From the NCBI GenBank assembly GCA_958348245.1, contig CATVYJ010000001.1, positions 248,001 to 312,000 on the forward strand: 64,000 nucleotides of DNA. Direction: 5' to 3'. Source of the DNA: an uncultured Veillonellaceae bacterium (lineage in GTDB: Bacteria; Bacillota; Negativicutes; Veillonellales; Dialisteraceae). This document shows, in pieces, positions 42,340-50,660 of this stretch. Every line of letters begins with the position of its first letter. Within the stretch, counting starts at the first letter, position 1. Made by a program: the position numbers and the translations under genes. A model generated the notes under the pieces. It was not told the origin of the DNA and made no database searches. It worked only from the letters and a program-made list of their open reading frames with translations.

Positions 42340-43134
42340 TTACAGAAAGAAATACGCGTACGATACGGCGGCCACGACAAAACGATAGTAGGCGAATCCC
42401 GACAGCGTCGATTTATTCAGGAATTTCAGGAACCAGAGAATGGAAATATAGGCCACGGCAAACGATGTGATAAACCCCACGGCCAGTATGCCCACGTCGT
42501 CCAGAGACAATTTATCCGCCACTTTCAGCAGATCGTACGAGCAGGCCAGAAACATGAGAGGCACCGCCATGATGAAGGAAAAATCCGCCGCCGCCTTGCG
42601 GGAAATTCCGAGAAGAAGCCCCCCTGCGATGGTGCTGCCGCTTCTGGAAAATCCCGGCCAGAGAGACAGACACTGAAACAGCCCCATCTGAAGCGCTTTG
42701 GTGGTGGTGATTTCATCCACATCCTGAATCCGGAACGCTTTCCGCATTTTCTCTGCAAAAATCATGAAGCAGCCACCGATGATAAGGCCGATGATCACCG
42801 TAAATGGTCCGAAGAGATAACTCTTGATCAGGCCGTGGCAGAGAAGCCCCACCAGACAGGCCGGAAACATGGCTACCGCCAGATTGAGGCAGGATGCCCC
42901 CCTGGTGCGGAACCAGTTTTCCCGCCGCACCATCTGGACAAATTTTTCCTTGTAGACCAGCACCACCGACAGAATGGCCCCGAACTGGATGAACACGTCG
43001 AAAAGATCGGCCAGTTCGCCGGTGAAGCCGAGCATGTGTCCCACGAGGATCAAATGCCCCGTACTGGATACCGGAATATATTCCGTCAGCCCCTCCACAA
43101 TCCCCACAATCAGCGCGCATACATAGTCGTACAT
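42340..43134 (-). CDS. uppP: Undecaprenyl-diphosphatase
   Basis: UppP recycles the lipid carrier for peptidoglycan and other wall polymers in the cytoplasmic membrane. The 264-residue product has about seven or eight hydrophobic segments and both catalytic motifs: EGLTEYIPVSSTGHL near residue 14 and WPGFSRSGSTIAGG near residue 160. It starts two bases after the Nudix gene ends; the ribosome-binding site lies within that gene. The upstream exported protein and Nudix gene form one unit with it. Confidence 0.96.
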   Translation of the reverse strand: MYDYVCALIVGIVEGLTEYIPVSSTGHLILVGHMLGFTGELADLFDVFIQFGAILSVVLVYKEKFVQMVRRENWFRTRGASCLNLAVAMFPACLVGLLCHGLIKSYLFGPFTVIIGLIIGGCFMIFAEKMRKAFRIQDVDEITTTKALQMGLFQCLSLWPGFSRSGSTIAGGLLLGISRKAAADFSFIMAVPLMFLACSYDLLKVADKLSLDDVGILAVGFITSFAVAYISILWFLKFLNKSTLSGFAYYRFVVAAVSYAYFFL

Positions 43135-43136
43135 AC

Positions 43137-43655
43137 TTACTCCTTCAGCAGATGTTCTTTCACAAGGCGGCGGATCACCAGCCGGTCCGTTTCAAAGGCC
43201 AGCGCCGGCAGATGGGACGCACGGAAAAAGCGTACTTCCGACACGTCGTCTCCGCCGCGGCAGAATCCGCCCCGGACGCGCGTCAGAAACCACGTGCCCG
43301 TGGTGTGCGCCGCCGGTTCATGAAAATTGGAATACACGTCATACACACTCGCCGGTTCGACCCAGAATCCGATCTCTTCTCTCATTTCCCGGACCAGTGC
43401 CTGGCGAATATCTTCATTATACTCTACATGTCCACAGGGAATACACCATTTTCCTTCCCGGGTCTCGCCCCGGGCGCGACGTCCCAGCAGAAGCCGGCCG
43501 TCCGGAGACAGGATGATCCCCGCTACGCCGGCGGTAGGATTTTCATAGGAAATTTTTCCGCACCTGCTGCAGCGGAGCCGGTACGCCCCCTGAGTCCACA
43601 CTCTGGACAGAGGCGCGCCGCACCACGGGCAGAAGGCTTTCCCCGTCGTATCCAT
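43137..43655 (-). CDS. Nudix hydrolase with N-terminal zinc ribbon
   Basis: The 172-residue product starts with a zinc ribbon (FCPWCGAPL and CSRCGK) and continues with a Nudix domain; the Nudix box begins GHVEYNEDIRQAL and ends REMREEIGF, matching Gx5Ex7REUxEExGU with all acidic metal ligands. Zinc ribbon plus Nudix is the layout of NudC/NADH pyrophosphatase-like and other small Nudix proteins, but the NudC signature SQPWPFPxS is not seen, so the substrate is unknown. The ATG at 43653-43655 overlaps the stop of the upstream gene (TGATG); an in-frame GTG just before is closer to the GGAGG than ideal. Confidence 0.9.
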   Translation of the reverse strand: MDTTGKAFCPWCGAPLSRVWTQGAYRLRCSRCGKISYENPTAGVAGIILSPDGRLLLGRRARGETREGKWCIPCGHVEYNEDIRQALVREMREEIGFWVEPASVYDVYSNFHEPAAHTTGTWFLTRVRGGFCRGGDDVSEVRFFRASHLPALAFETDRLVIRRLVKEHLLKE

Positions 43656-44782
43656 CACAGCGCCTCCGAATGGTTTTTCATGCGCACCGAACGGATCCGC
43701 TCCAGCGCCGGCGCGAGCGGATCGGGAATCTGCGGATTCCGCATGGCTACAATATTCTGCACGGTTTTCTCCGTTTCATTCATGTAGAATATCAGAACCA
43801 GCTTCCTGTCCTCAGAAAAATAAATATACGCGCTCTGCGGATGAGGTTCGGCCAGATTCATTTCCAGTTTCTGCGGCGCACCGTAAAGGGCTTCCACCGT
43901 GGACTGCTGATCCCCGATGGATACGCCCCTCCGGGTCACCATGGAACTGTCTGTAATGAACAGAGAGGAAATCCGATGCGTCTTCGCATCCATGCGCACG
44001 CCGAAGCCGGGATACTGCCAGATTTCCTCTTCCGGATTGACGGCCTTCTTTTCCCAGATCATCCAGGAGTGCTCCTGAAACGTCCCATTCACACGATACC
44101 CGGCAATCTGAAAGTCTTCCCCGGAAAAGCGCTGCCCCGGCGTCCGATGGTCCGTCTGCCCTTCCGGCAGCATCGTCCCTGCCCAGGCAAGCGTTACCGC
44201 AGAAATCCGATTGTCTTCGACGGTAAAAACGAGCTGCTGCCCGTCCGTTTCATACAGCAGATACAGCAGCTGTTTCGGGCCGTCCCAGTAGACCCGGCTA
44301 GGCTCGCCGTACACGCGCGCCGCATTCTCCCGGCTGCTTCCCACGGCAATTCCCCGGACGGTGGGCTTTCCCGGAGCCGTAACGGAAATCTGCGCCGCCC
44401 CCGCCGAGGGCCATTTCCGCTCCATCTCGAGGTCCGGCCGCGCCGCGTAGGTATAGGCGGTCTCTGAAAGGAAACGAACGGCGAGGCCCTCCCACTGCGC
44501 CTCGCGCCATACAGACCGGCTGTTTTCTTTTTCCGCCTCTCCCAGAATGCCGCGCGCAGTTTCCGGCGATGCGCCCAGCCGGAGGCCGGCCAGCGTCAGA
44601 TCAGCCGCGGAAAGAGGCGCGCCGTCTATGTCCCGGACGCCGTCCTTCCCTGCGCCCGTTTCCTCCGCAGGCGCGCCGGAAAGAGTCTCCGCCGTCTCTG
44701 CCGGAAGGGTCTCCGCTGCGGCAGAGGCCGTTCCCATCCCCAGCAGAAGGGCGGCACACAGCGCATAATATACAAATTTCAT
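43655..44782 (-). CDS. Exported protein with three internal repeats, unknown function
   Basis: The 375-residue product has a Sec signal peptide (first about 22 residues, ending ASAAAE) and then an Ala/Glu-rich segment. Three copies of a similar unit follow, each with G[VL]x[LIV]G[AS]S near the start and YGxP or GEAE after it: LRLGASPETARGILGE (about 67), IAVGSSRENAARVYGEP (about 145), VSIGDQQSTVEALYGAP (about 295), with beta-rich sequence behind each. The pattern resembles small periplasmic beta-lactamase-inhibitor or SmpA-like folds, but this is only a pattern. A strong promoter precedes it; Nudix and uppP follow. Confidence 0.85.
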   Translation of the reverse strand: MKFVYYALCAALLLGMGTASAAAETLPAETAETLSGAPAEETGAGKDGVRDIDGAPLSAADLTLAGLRLGASPETARGILGEAEKENSRSVWREAQWEGLAVRFLSETAYTYAARPDLEMERKWPSAGAAQISVTAPGKPTVRGIAVGSSRENAARVYGEPSRVYWDGPKQLLYLLYETDGQQLVFTVEDNRISAVTLAWAGTMLPEGQTDHRTPGQRFSGEDFQIAGYRVNGTFQEHSWMIWEKKAVNPEEEIWQYPGFGVRMDAKTHRISSLFITDSSMVTRRGVSIGDQQSTVEALYGAPQKLEMNLAEPHPQSAYIYFSEDRKLVLIFYMNETEKTVQNIVAMRNPQIPDPLAPALERIRSVRMKNHSEAL

Positions 44783-44841
44783 ACATCCTCCCCAGGATTC
44801 GATGGTCCAAATCCGAAATTTTCTGGATAAACTTTCCTATC

Positions 44842-44870
44842 ATTATTACCGGACGCCCGCATGCTGTCAA
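44842..44870 (-). promoter_or_regulatory. Promoter for exported repeat protein-Nudix-uppP
   Basis: Perfect -35 TTGACA (44865-44870), 17-base spacer, -10 AATAAT (44842-44847) on the minus strand. Confidence 0.85.
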
Positions 44871-44879
44871 GCGGCGCAA

Positions 44880-44910
44880 ACAAAAAGCACCGGCTGTATG
44901 CTCCGGTGCT
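44880..44910 (-). terminator. Terminator downstream of the aminotransferase
   Basis: AGCACCGG / CCGGTGCT stem followed by TTTTTGTTTG on the minus strand. Confidence 0.92.
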
Positions 44911-44924
44911 CTGCCGCCAAAAAC

Positions 44925-46097
44925 TCAGGCTTTTCTGTGCCGTTCCACAAACCGTCCGATGCGGACGAGCGCCTCCGCGAGATTTTCGCGGCTCGCCGCA
45001 TAGGAAATACGCACGTGCCCGCGGCCCTGTTCGCCAAAGCAGCTGCCCGGCACGACGCCCACTTTCTCTTCTTTCAGGAGCTGCTCGGAAAATTCCTCGT
45101 CATCCATGCCGGTCGAAGTAATATCCGGGAAAATATAGAACGCGCCCTTCGGTTCAAATACGGGCAGCCCGATTTTCTTCAGCCCCTCGTAGACCATAAC
45201 GCGCCGCGCCGCATATTCTTCGTACATGGCTTTCACATCGCCGTCGCATTCCTCCAGCGCGGCGATCGCCCCATACTGGCTCGTGGCGGACGCGCAGAGA
45301 ATGGCGTACTGATGCACCTTGTAAATGGATTCTACCGCTTCTCTGGGCGCGCAGAGATAACCGATGCGCAGGCCCGTCATGGCATACGACTTGGAGAAGC
45401 CGTTCAGGACGATGGTCCGCTCCTTCATGCCCGGCAGGGACGCCACGCACGTATGAGACCCCTCATAGGTAAGATCGCAGTAAATTTCATCGGAAATGAC
45501 GATGAGATCATGGGCCTTTGCAAATTCCGCGATTTTTTCAAGCGACGCCCGATCCATTACCGTACCCGTCGGATTATTCGGATAGCCGATGAGCAGGACT
45601 TTCGTCTTCTCCGTGACTTTCTTTTCCAGCTCTTCTACCGTAAGTTTGAAATCATCCTTCTCCCAGGTGGGCACCAGCACGGGCACGCCGCCGGCAAAAC
45701 GGACGCACGCCGGATACGCCACATACGCCGGGTCGGGGATAAGCACTTCGTCCCCCGGATTGAGAAGCGCCGTCATGGCGATGCTGATGGCTTCCGACAC
45801 GCCTACAGTGACGACGATTTCACAGGCGGGATCATAGTCCACGTGATACCGCTGATGGAAAAGCGCCGCGATATCCTGGCGAAGTTTCATCAGCCCCAGA
45901 TTGGACGTATAGGACGTTTCTTTCCGTTTCAGACTGTCGATGCACGCATCGATCACCTTATCCGGCGCCGCGTAGTCCGGTTCGCCCACGCCAAGAGAAA
46001 TGACCCCCTCCATGGTATTGGCCAGATCAAAGAATTTGCGGATGCCGGACGGCGGCACCGCTTTGACATTCGCCGCTATTTTTGCTTCCCAGTTCAT
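44925..46097 (-). CDS. Pyridoxal-phosphate aminotransferase class I/II (PatA/AspB-like)
   Basis: The 390-residue product is a fold-type I aminotransferase. It has GVGEPDYAAP, YPNNPTG, the SDEIYCDL aspartate motif, the PLP lysine in NGFSKSYAMTGLRIGY and the C-terminal arginine in HVRISYAAS. The amino-acid specificity cannot be read; PatA-like or aspartate-type enzymes are the closest kind. The ATG at 46095-46097 (GGAGG 8 bases before) is chosen over one six codons upstream. It is 26 bases downstream of a flavodoxin. Confidence 0.92.
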   Translation of the reverse strand: MNWEAKIAANVKAVPPSGIRKFFDLANTMEGVISLGVGEPDYAAPDKVIDACIDSLKRKETSYTSNLGLMKLRQDIAALFHQRYHVDYDPACEIVVTVGVSEAISIAMTALLNPGDEVLIPDPAYVAYPACVRFAGGVPVLVPTWEKDDFKLTVEELEKKVTEKTKVLLIGYPNNPTGTVMDRASLEKIAEFAKAHDLIVISDEIYCDLTYEGSHTCVASLPGMKERTIVLNGFSKSYAMTGLRIGYLCAPREAVESIYKVHQYAILCASATSQYGAIAALEECDGDVKAMYEEYAARRVMVYEGLKKIGLPVFEPKGAFYIFPDITSTGMDDEEFSEQLLKEEKVGVVPGSCFGEQGRGHVRISYAASRENLAEALVRIGRFVERHRKA

Positions 46098-46123
46098 GAT
46101 TTTCTCCTCCTTCATCGGCGGAT

Positions 46124-46567
46124 TCAGGCTTCTGCCTGCGCCGCCACCGCTTTCCCCAGCGCTTCGCAGCGCCGGAGCGCCTCTTCATCGGGATATCCGT
46201 AGGCCAGTACGGGCCGTGCGGGAAAAACGCCGCCCGCGAAATGCAGCTCCGCTTCCCACGAATTGAGCCACGCCCCGCGGCTCCATCCGCACGAACCAAA
46301 TACGCCCATGCGCTTTCCTTTCAGAAACGGCTTGAGTCTGTCCGTGAAAGGCTTCATCTGCGCTTCTTCAATGACTTCCACACCCCAGGCGGAGCAGCCC
46401 AGCAGGATGCAGTCGTACTGCGTCCCCACCGTTTCCGCGTCCACATCCGCCACGGGAGCGAGCAGAACCTCCGCGCCGGCGCTCCGGGCCCCTACGGCAG
46501 CCGCTTCCGCCATGGCTTCCGTATTTCCCGTGCTGGAATAAAAAATCACCGCCGTTTTTCCCGCCAT
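46124..46567 (-). CDS. Flavodoxin, divergent copy
   Basis: The 147-residue product is a short-chain flavodoxin with the FMN phosphate loop SSTGNTEAM near residue 12. The second FMN loop reads GSCGWSRGAW, where the neighbour has GSYAWNQGDW, so the usual stacking Tyr is replaced by Cys. The 55-65 loop also differs. It lies 26 bases before the aminotransferase and just after the terminator of the second flavodoxin, with no promoter of its own. The ATG at 46565-46567 is favoured over an in-frame GTG just before it. Confidence 0.92.
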   Translation of the reverse strand: MAGKTAVIFYSSTGNTEAMAEAAAVGARSAGAEVLLAPVADVDAETVGTQYDCILLGCSAWGVEVIEEAQMKPFTDRLKPFLKGKRMGVFGSCGWSRGAWLNSWEAELHFAGGVFPARPVLAYGYPDEEALRRCEALGKAVAAQAEA

Positions 46568-46596
46568 CACCGCTTCTCCTTTTCTCTCCTGAAAAA

Positions 46597-46626
46597 ATAA
46601 AGCGCCCGTTCCCGAGAGCGCTTTAT
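46597..46626 (-). terminator. Terminator downstream of the second flavodoxin
   Basis: ATAAAGCGC (minus 46618-46626) pairs with GCGCTTTAT (46597-46605), followed by TTTTTT. Confidence 0.9.
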
Positions 46627-46651
46627 CTGGACATCCTGTCCGATGATGAAA

Positions 46652-47080
46652 TTATGCGTTGGCTACCGTTTCGCCGAGTGCCTTGCAGGCTGCGAGCGCA
46701 TCGTCGTCGGGATAGCTGTATGCCTTGACCGGGTCTGCGGCAAGAGCAACGCCCGCTTCTTCCAGGCGGCCTTTCCAGTTTTCAATCCAGTCGCCCTGAT
46801 TCCATGCGTAGGAACCGAAGATACCTACCGTTTTGCCTTTGAGATTGGGCAGCAGTTCTTCAAAGAACGGTTCAAATTCATATTCTTCCAGCTGTTCATT
46901 TCCCATGGCCGGGCATCCGAGGATGATGTGGTCATACGCCGCGATATCCGCCGCGGTGGTGTCGCTCACAAAGGAGAGCGCAGTCTCTGCGCCGGCCGCC
47001 TTAGCGCCTTCTTCTACCGCCTGCGCCATGGCTTCGGTATTGCCGGAGCCGGACCAATATACGATTGCTACTTTTGCCAT
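46652..47080 (-). CDS. Flavodoxin
   Basis: Small FMN electron carrier of 142 residues, acidic throughout. The FMN phosphate loop SGSGNTEAM is at residues about 10-18, the CPAMGNEQLEE loop near 57, and GSYAWNQGDW near 92 supplies the aromatic FMN contact. Length and motifs match clostridial short-chain flavodoxins. It has its own strong promoter and terminator. The adjacent copy at 46124-46567 is a paralogue in the same orientation. Confidence 0.96.
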   Translation of the reverse strand: MAKVAIVYWSGSGNTEAMAQAVEEGAKAAGAETALSFVSDTTAADIAAYDHIILGCPAMGNEQLEEYEFEPFFEELLPNLKGKTVGIFGSYAWNQGDWIENWKGRLEEAGVALAADPVKAYSYPDDDALAACKALGETVANA

Positions 47081-47130
47081 AATATTTGCCTCCTGTTCAA
47101 AATCGAATCTCCGGGATTCGTGCTTCTATA

Positions 47131-47159
47131 ATCTTACGGAAGAGCCGCCTTCTTGTCAA
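47131..47159 (-). promoter_or_regulatory. Promoter for flavodoxin
   Basis: Perfect -35 TTGACA (47154-47159), 17-base spacer, -10 TAAGAT (47131-47136) on the minus strand, directly after the stop of the upstream gene. Confidence 0.8.
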
Positions 47160-47166
47160 TCGCTGC

Positions 47167-47838
47167 TCATCCATGGCGGAGAAACGCCGCGAGCAGATCC
47201 TTTTCTTTATAGAAGGAACGCGTCTTCATCATCCGCGCCAGACTGTCCGTGAGAACCGGATTGTCTCCGTCGGAATTGATGATGCCCAGGACCACACGGA
47301 AACCGCTCACCTGCAGCGCCATCTGATATGCCTCGTGATAGGTCACGCCGTTTTCCTTCCACGTATAGGAAAACGCCCCTTCCCATCGGGGGTGCTCTCT
47401 GTCCGACAGACGCACCAGCGGCGCGCTGCCTTCATAGTCCGCGCCGGCCGCGATGATATCCGCATTGATGCGTTCCGCAATGACGTCCATCTGCTCGGAC
47501 GGCGTCTTATTGCGGTAGGCCGTCTCGCCCTGTTTCACAAGATAGGGCACGCCCACCGTGACAGCCGCTGCCCAGCCATAGGAAAAGTCCGTGCCGTCCG
47601 CGTAGCTCATGGTATAAAAATGGCCGTCCAGCATGCCCGCGCGGGTCATGGTCCACTTCATGCCGCCGGTCGCAAGAAAAGGCAGCGCTTTCTGCTCCCC
47701 TTCCTGAAACGTCACATGCGCCGGGAGCGTCATCCGTCCCAGATACGCCATATCCCACTTTTCCGCCGCAGCCGCCGGCGCCGCCGCGGAAACGGCCAGC
47801 GCAGCCGACAGTGCAGCAGCGATCCACTGCCTTTTCAT
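47167..47838 (-). CDS. Exported protein of unknown function
   Basis: The 223-residue product has a Sec signal peptide (RQWIAAALSAALAVSAAAP; cleavage near AAAAE). The mature part has no recognisable motif; it contains an aromatic and Gly-rich centre (HFYTMSYADG, FSYGWAAAV) and a basic C-terminus. It follows glnS at one base, so it is co-transcribed with it, although a functional tie is not obvious. I do not recognise a family. Confidence 0.85.
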   Translation of the reverse strand: MKRQWIAAALSAALAVSAAAPAAAAEKWDMAYLGRMTLPAHVTFQEGEQKALPFLATGGMKWTMTRAGMLDGHFYTMSYADGTDFSYGWAAAVTVGVPYLVKQGETAYRNKTPSEQMDVIAERINADIIAAGADYEGSAPLVRLSDREHPRWEGAFSYTWKENGVTYHEAYQMALQVSGFRVVLGIINSDGDNPVLTDSLARMMKTRSFYKEKDLLAAFLRHG

Positions 47839-47839
47839 C

Positions 47840-49513
47840 TTATCCCTGCTTCTGTACCTTTGCCCAGGAATCTTTCAATCCCACAATCCGGTTTACCACG
47901 ATATGCCCCTCCGCGGAGTCCTTGTCAATGATGAAATAGCCCTTGCGGAGGAACTGGAACCGGTCGCCGATCCCGTAGTCCCGAATGGCCGGCTCTGCCT
48001 TGCTGTGGAGCACCGCCAGGGAATTGACGTTGATCTTTTCCATGAAATCCCGGCCGTCATCCACATCGTCCGGCGGAATCAGATAATCGTAAAGACGCGC
48101 TTCCACATCCACCGCGGTGTCCGCCGATACCCAGTGGAGGGTGCCCTTCACCTTGCGGTCCGCGCCGGGCGTGCCGCTCCGCGTATCCATATCGCACGTG
48201 CAGCGGATTTCCACAATCTGTCCGTTTTCGTCTTTCACCACGTCATCGCACCGGACGATGTATGCGCCCTTCAGACGGACCTCCCGTCCCGGAGCCATGC
48301 GGAAGAATTTCTTCACCGGAGTTTCCATGAAATCGTCGCGTTCGATGTAGAGATTCCGGCTGAACGGCACCTGCCGCGTGCCCATCTCTTCATTTTCCGC
48401 ATTGTTTTCCATGGTGACGTATTCGACCTGGCCTTCCGGATAATTGGTGAGGACCACTTTTACGGGATCGAGCACCGTCATGATGCGCGGCGCTTTCCCT
48501 TTCAGGTCTTCCCGGATGCAGTGTTCCAGCTGGGCAATATTGACTACGTTGTCCGCTTTCGCCACGCCGATCTGATCGCAGAACATGCGGAGAGACTCCG
48601 GCGTATACCCCCGGCGGCGGATGCCGGAAATGGTGGGCATGCGCGGATCATCCCATCCGGAGACGACCCCTTCTTCCACCATGCGGCGGAGTTTGCGCTT
48701 GCTCGTGATCATGGTACTCACATTGAGCCGCGCAAATTCGATCTGGCGCGGCTTTTCCGGGCCGTCAAACGCCTGCAGGCACCATTCGTAGAGAGGACGG
48801 CGTTCTTCAAATTCCAGCGTGCAGATGGAGTGTGTGATGCCTTCCAGCGCATCCGACAGGGGATGCGCGAAGTCATACAGCGGATAGATGCACCATGCGT
48901 CGCCCGTGCGGTGGTGCGACGCGTGAAGGATGCGGTAAATAACGGGGTCGCGCATGACCATATTGGGCGAGGCCATGTCGATTTTCGCACGGAGCACCTT
49001 TTCCCCGTCCTTGTATTTTCCTTCCTTCATCTCTTCAAAGAGCTTCAGATTTTCCTCTACGGAACGGTTTCTCCACGGGCTTTCTTTACCGGGATGCGTC
49101 AGATCTCCGCGGGTATCGTGAATTTCCTGGCTGGTCTGGTCATCTACATAGGCGAGGCCCATGCGGATGAGTTTCCGCGCAAACTCATACAATTCCGGGA
49201 AATAGTCCGAGGCGTAGTGCACCGGTTCCTTCCACTGGAAACCGAGCCATTTTACGTCTTCCAGGATGGAATTGACGTACTCCACTTCCTCTTTCGTGGG
49301 ATTCGTATCGTCAAAACGCACATTGGTCGCGCCGTGATATTTTTTTCCGATGCCGAAATTCAGGCAGATGCTTTTCACATGGCCGATGTGAAGATAGCCG
49401 TTCGGTTCCGGCGGGAAACGCGTGAGCACCCGGCCGTCTTTATACACATGATTGGCAATGTCTTTATTGATTTCCGCTTCAATAAAATTCGCCGCTTCTC
49501 TTTTCTCTTCCAT
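47840..49513 (-). CDS. glnS: Glutaminyl-tRNA synthetase
   Basis: GlnS charges tRNA-Gln directly. The 557-residue product has the class I signatures PEPNGYLHIGH (HIGH) near residue 35 and MITSKRKL (KMSKS-like) near 270, and a C-terminal two-barrel anticodon-binding part. The ATG at 49511-49513 is used because AAGGAG lies 6 bases upstream; a much longer reading frame above is antisense to a real gene. Many Firmicutes rely on GatCAB instead, so a GlnRS suggests direct glutaminylation. gluQ elsewhere in the window is a separate paralogue. Confidence 0.97.
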   Translation of the reverse strand: MEEKREAANFIEAEINKDIANHVYKDGRVLTRFPPEPNGYLHIGHVKSICLNFGIGKKYHGATNVRFDDTNPTKEEVEYVNSILEDVKWLGFQWKEPVHYASDYFPELYEFARKLIRMGLAYVDDQTSQEIHDTRGDLTHPGKESPWRNRSVEENLKLFEEMKEGKYKDGEKVLRAKIDMASPNMVMRDPVIYRILHASHHRTGDAWCIYPLYDFAHPLSDALEGITHSICTLEFEERRPLYEWCLQAFDGPEKPRQIEFARLNVSTMITSKRKLRRMVEEGVVSGWDDPRMPTISGIRRRGYTPESLRMFCDQIGVAKADNVVNIAQLEHCIREDLKGKAPRIMTVLDPVKVVLTNYPEGQVEYVTMENNAENEEMGTRQVPFSRNLYIERDDFMETPVKKFFRMAPGREVRLKGAYIVRCDDVVKDENGQIVEIRCTCDMDTRSGTPGADRKVKGTLHWVSADTAVDVEARLYDYLIPPDDVDDGRDFMEKINVNSLAVLHSKAEPAIRDYGIGDRFQFLRKGYFIIDKDSAEGHIVVNRIVGLKDSWAKVQKQG

Positions 49514-49603
49514 GATGATCTCCTTTGCTGCTGCAGAGTGTCCGCAGGGAACATCCGGCGCTTTGCCGCAGTCCTTCCGAGCAGGCCTTTTCATATTTTT
49601 ATC

Positions 49604-49632
49604 ATTGTAACACAGACAGAAATAAATGAGAA
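49604..49632 (-). promoter_or_regulatory. Promoter for glnS
   Basis: -10 TACAAT (49604-49609) and -35 TTCTCA (49627-49632) at 17 bases on the minus strand. It is back-to-back with the FAH-family promoter. Confidence 0.6.
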
Positions 49633-49680
49633 ACGGAAATCGCCGCCCTGCCGGCGAAATTCTTCCGCCGCGGCGGCGTA

Positions 49681-49689
49681 TGGTATAAT
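49681..49689 (+). promoter_or_regulatory. Extended -10 promoter for the FAH-family gene
   Basis: The plus strand reads TGGTATAAT within TATGGTATAATG, 38 bases before the start codon; the -35 region is GC-rich and poor. Confidence 0.7.
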
Positions 49690-49726
49690 GAATTAAATCA
49701 TTTTCAAGAAGAAAGAAGGATGCGTT

Positions 49727-50617
49727 ATGCAGCGACTGATTTCCTATACCTATGAAGGCCTCCGGCAGTGGGGCGTCCTTGCCGCGGACGGCCAGTCCAT
49801 CTACTCTGCCTATGACCTGGAAGAGACTTACTATATTCCGCTGGCGGAAACGCTGGAAGAATTCATTGAGACCGGCGAAGAAGGGCTCCTGAATCTGGCC
49901 CGCGTGCTCGAAAGCAACGGCAAAGACAAGAGCATCGAACCGGTGCCGCTCTCGGACGTGCGTCTGGAAGTGCCGTTCCGTCCGCGCCGGAATATTCTCT
50001 GCGTGGGGAAAAACTATCAGGAACACGTGAAGGAATTTGACCAGAACAAGGCGGCCAGGAACCCCGAGTCCCCCATTTTCTTTACCAAAGCCACCACGTC
50101 CGTCATCGGGCCGGACGAAGCCATCGACAGCCATCCTGACGTGACGAGCCAGGTGGACTACGAAGGCGAGCTGGGCGTCATCATCGGCAGGCAGGGCGCG
50201 GATATCGCCGAAGAAGACGCCATGAAGTATGTGTACGGCTATACCATCATCAATGACGTCACCGCCCGGGATCTGCAGAAACAGCACGTGCAGTGGTTCC
50301 GCGGAAAGAGTCTCGATACGTTCTGCCCCATGGGCCCCACGGTCCTTGTGGGCGGATGGCCGGCGCCGTTTACTATCTATACCCGGGTAAACGGCCATCT
50401 CCGTCAGGAAGGAAGCACGTCGGATCTGATTTTCTCCATTCCGAAACTCATTGCCACACTGTCCGCCGGCATGACGCTTCTCCCGGGCGACGTCATCGCT
50501 ACGGGCACGCCGAAGGGCGTAGGCATGGGCATGAATCCGCCGGAATTCCTGAAAAAAGGCGACGTGGTGGAAATCACCATCGATCCCATCGGCACCCTGA
50601 GGAACACCGTGAAATAA
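49727..50617 (+). CDS. Fumarylacetoacetate hydrolase (FAH)-family protein
   Basis: Members hydrolyse or decarboxylate oxo-acids such as acylpyruvates and oxaloacetate, with one Mg2+. The 296-residue product has the FAH domain from about 85: VGKNYQEHV, FFTKATTSVIGP, DYEGELGVIIG (metal-binding Glu pair) and DVIATGTPKGVGMG. The N-terminal 80 residues form the usual cap. The exact substrate cannot be read. It has its own promoter and a terminator shared with the convergent SGNH hydrolase gene. Confidence 0.93.
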   Translation: MQRLISYTYEGLRQWGVLAADGQSIYSAYDLEETYYIPLAETLEEFIETGEEGLLNLARVLESNGKDKSIEPVPLSDVRLEVPFRPRRNILCVGKNYQEHVKEFDQNKAARNPESPIFFTKATTSVIGPDEAIDSHPDVTSQVDYEGELGVIIGRQGADIAEEDAMKYVYGYTIINDVTARDLQKQHVQWFRGKSLDTFCPMGPTVLVGGWPAPFTIYTRVNGHLRQEGSTSDLIFSIPKLIATLSAGMTLLPGDVIATGTPKGVGMGMNPPEFLKKGDVVEITIDPIGTLRNTVK

Positions 50618-50624
50618 GCTCATA

Positions 50625-50657
50625 CAAAAAAGAGCAGGCGCATCTGCTCTTTTTTTT
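50625..50657. terminator. Bidirectional terminator between FAH-family and SGNH genes
   Basis: AAAAAAGAGCAG GCGCAT CTGCTCTTTTTT, with T-runs in both directions for the two convergent genes. Confidence 0.92.
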
Positions 50658-50660
50658 GTG

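Noticed and set aside
49514..49603. T-box leader before glnS
   Set aside because: No AGGGTGGNACCGCG-type T-box sequence and no terminator hairpin between promoter and start.
49514..50623. A long N-terminal extension of glnS (total 927 codons)
   Set aside because: The extension is antisense to the FAH-family gene and crosses its terminator and two promoters; glnS has a good start at 49513.
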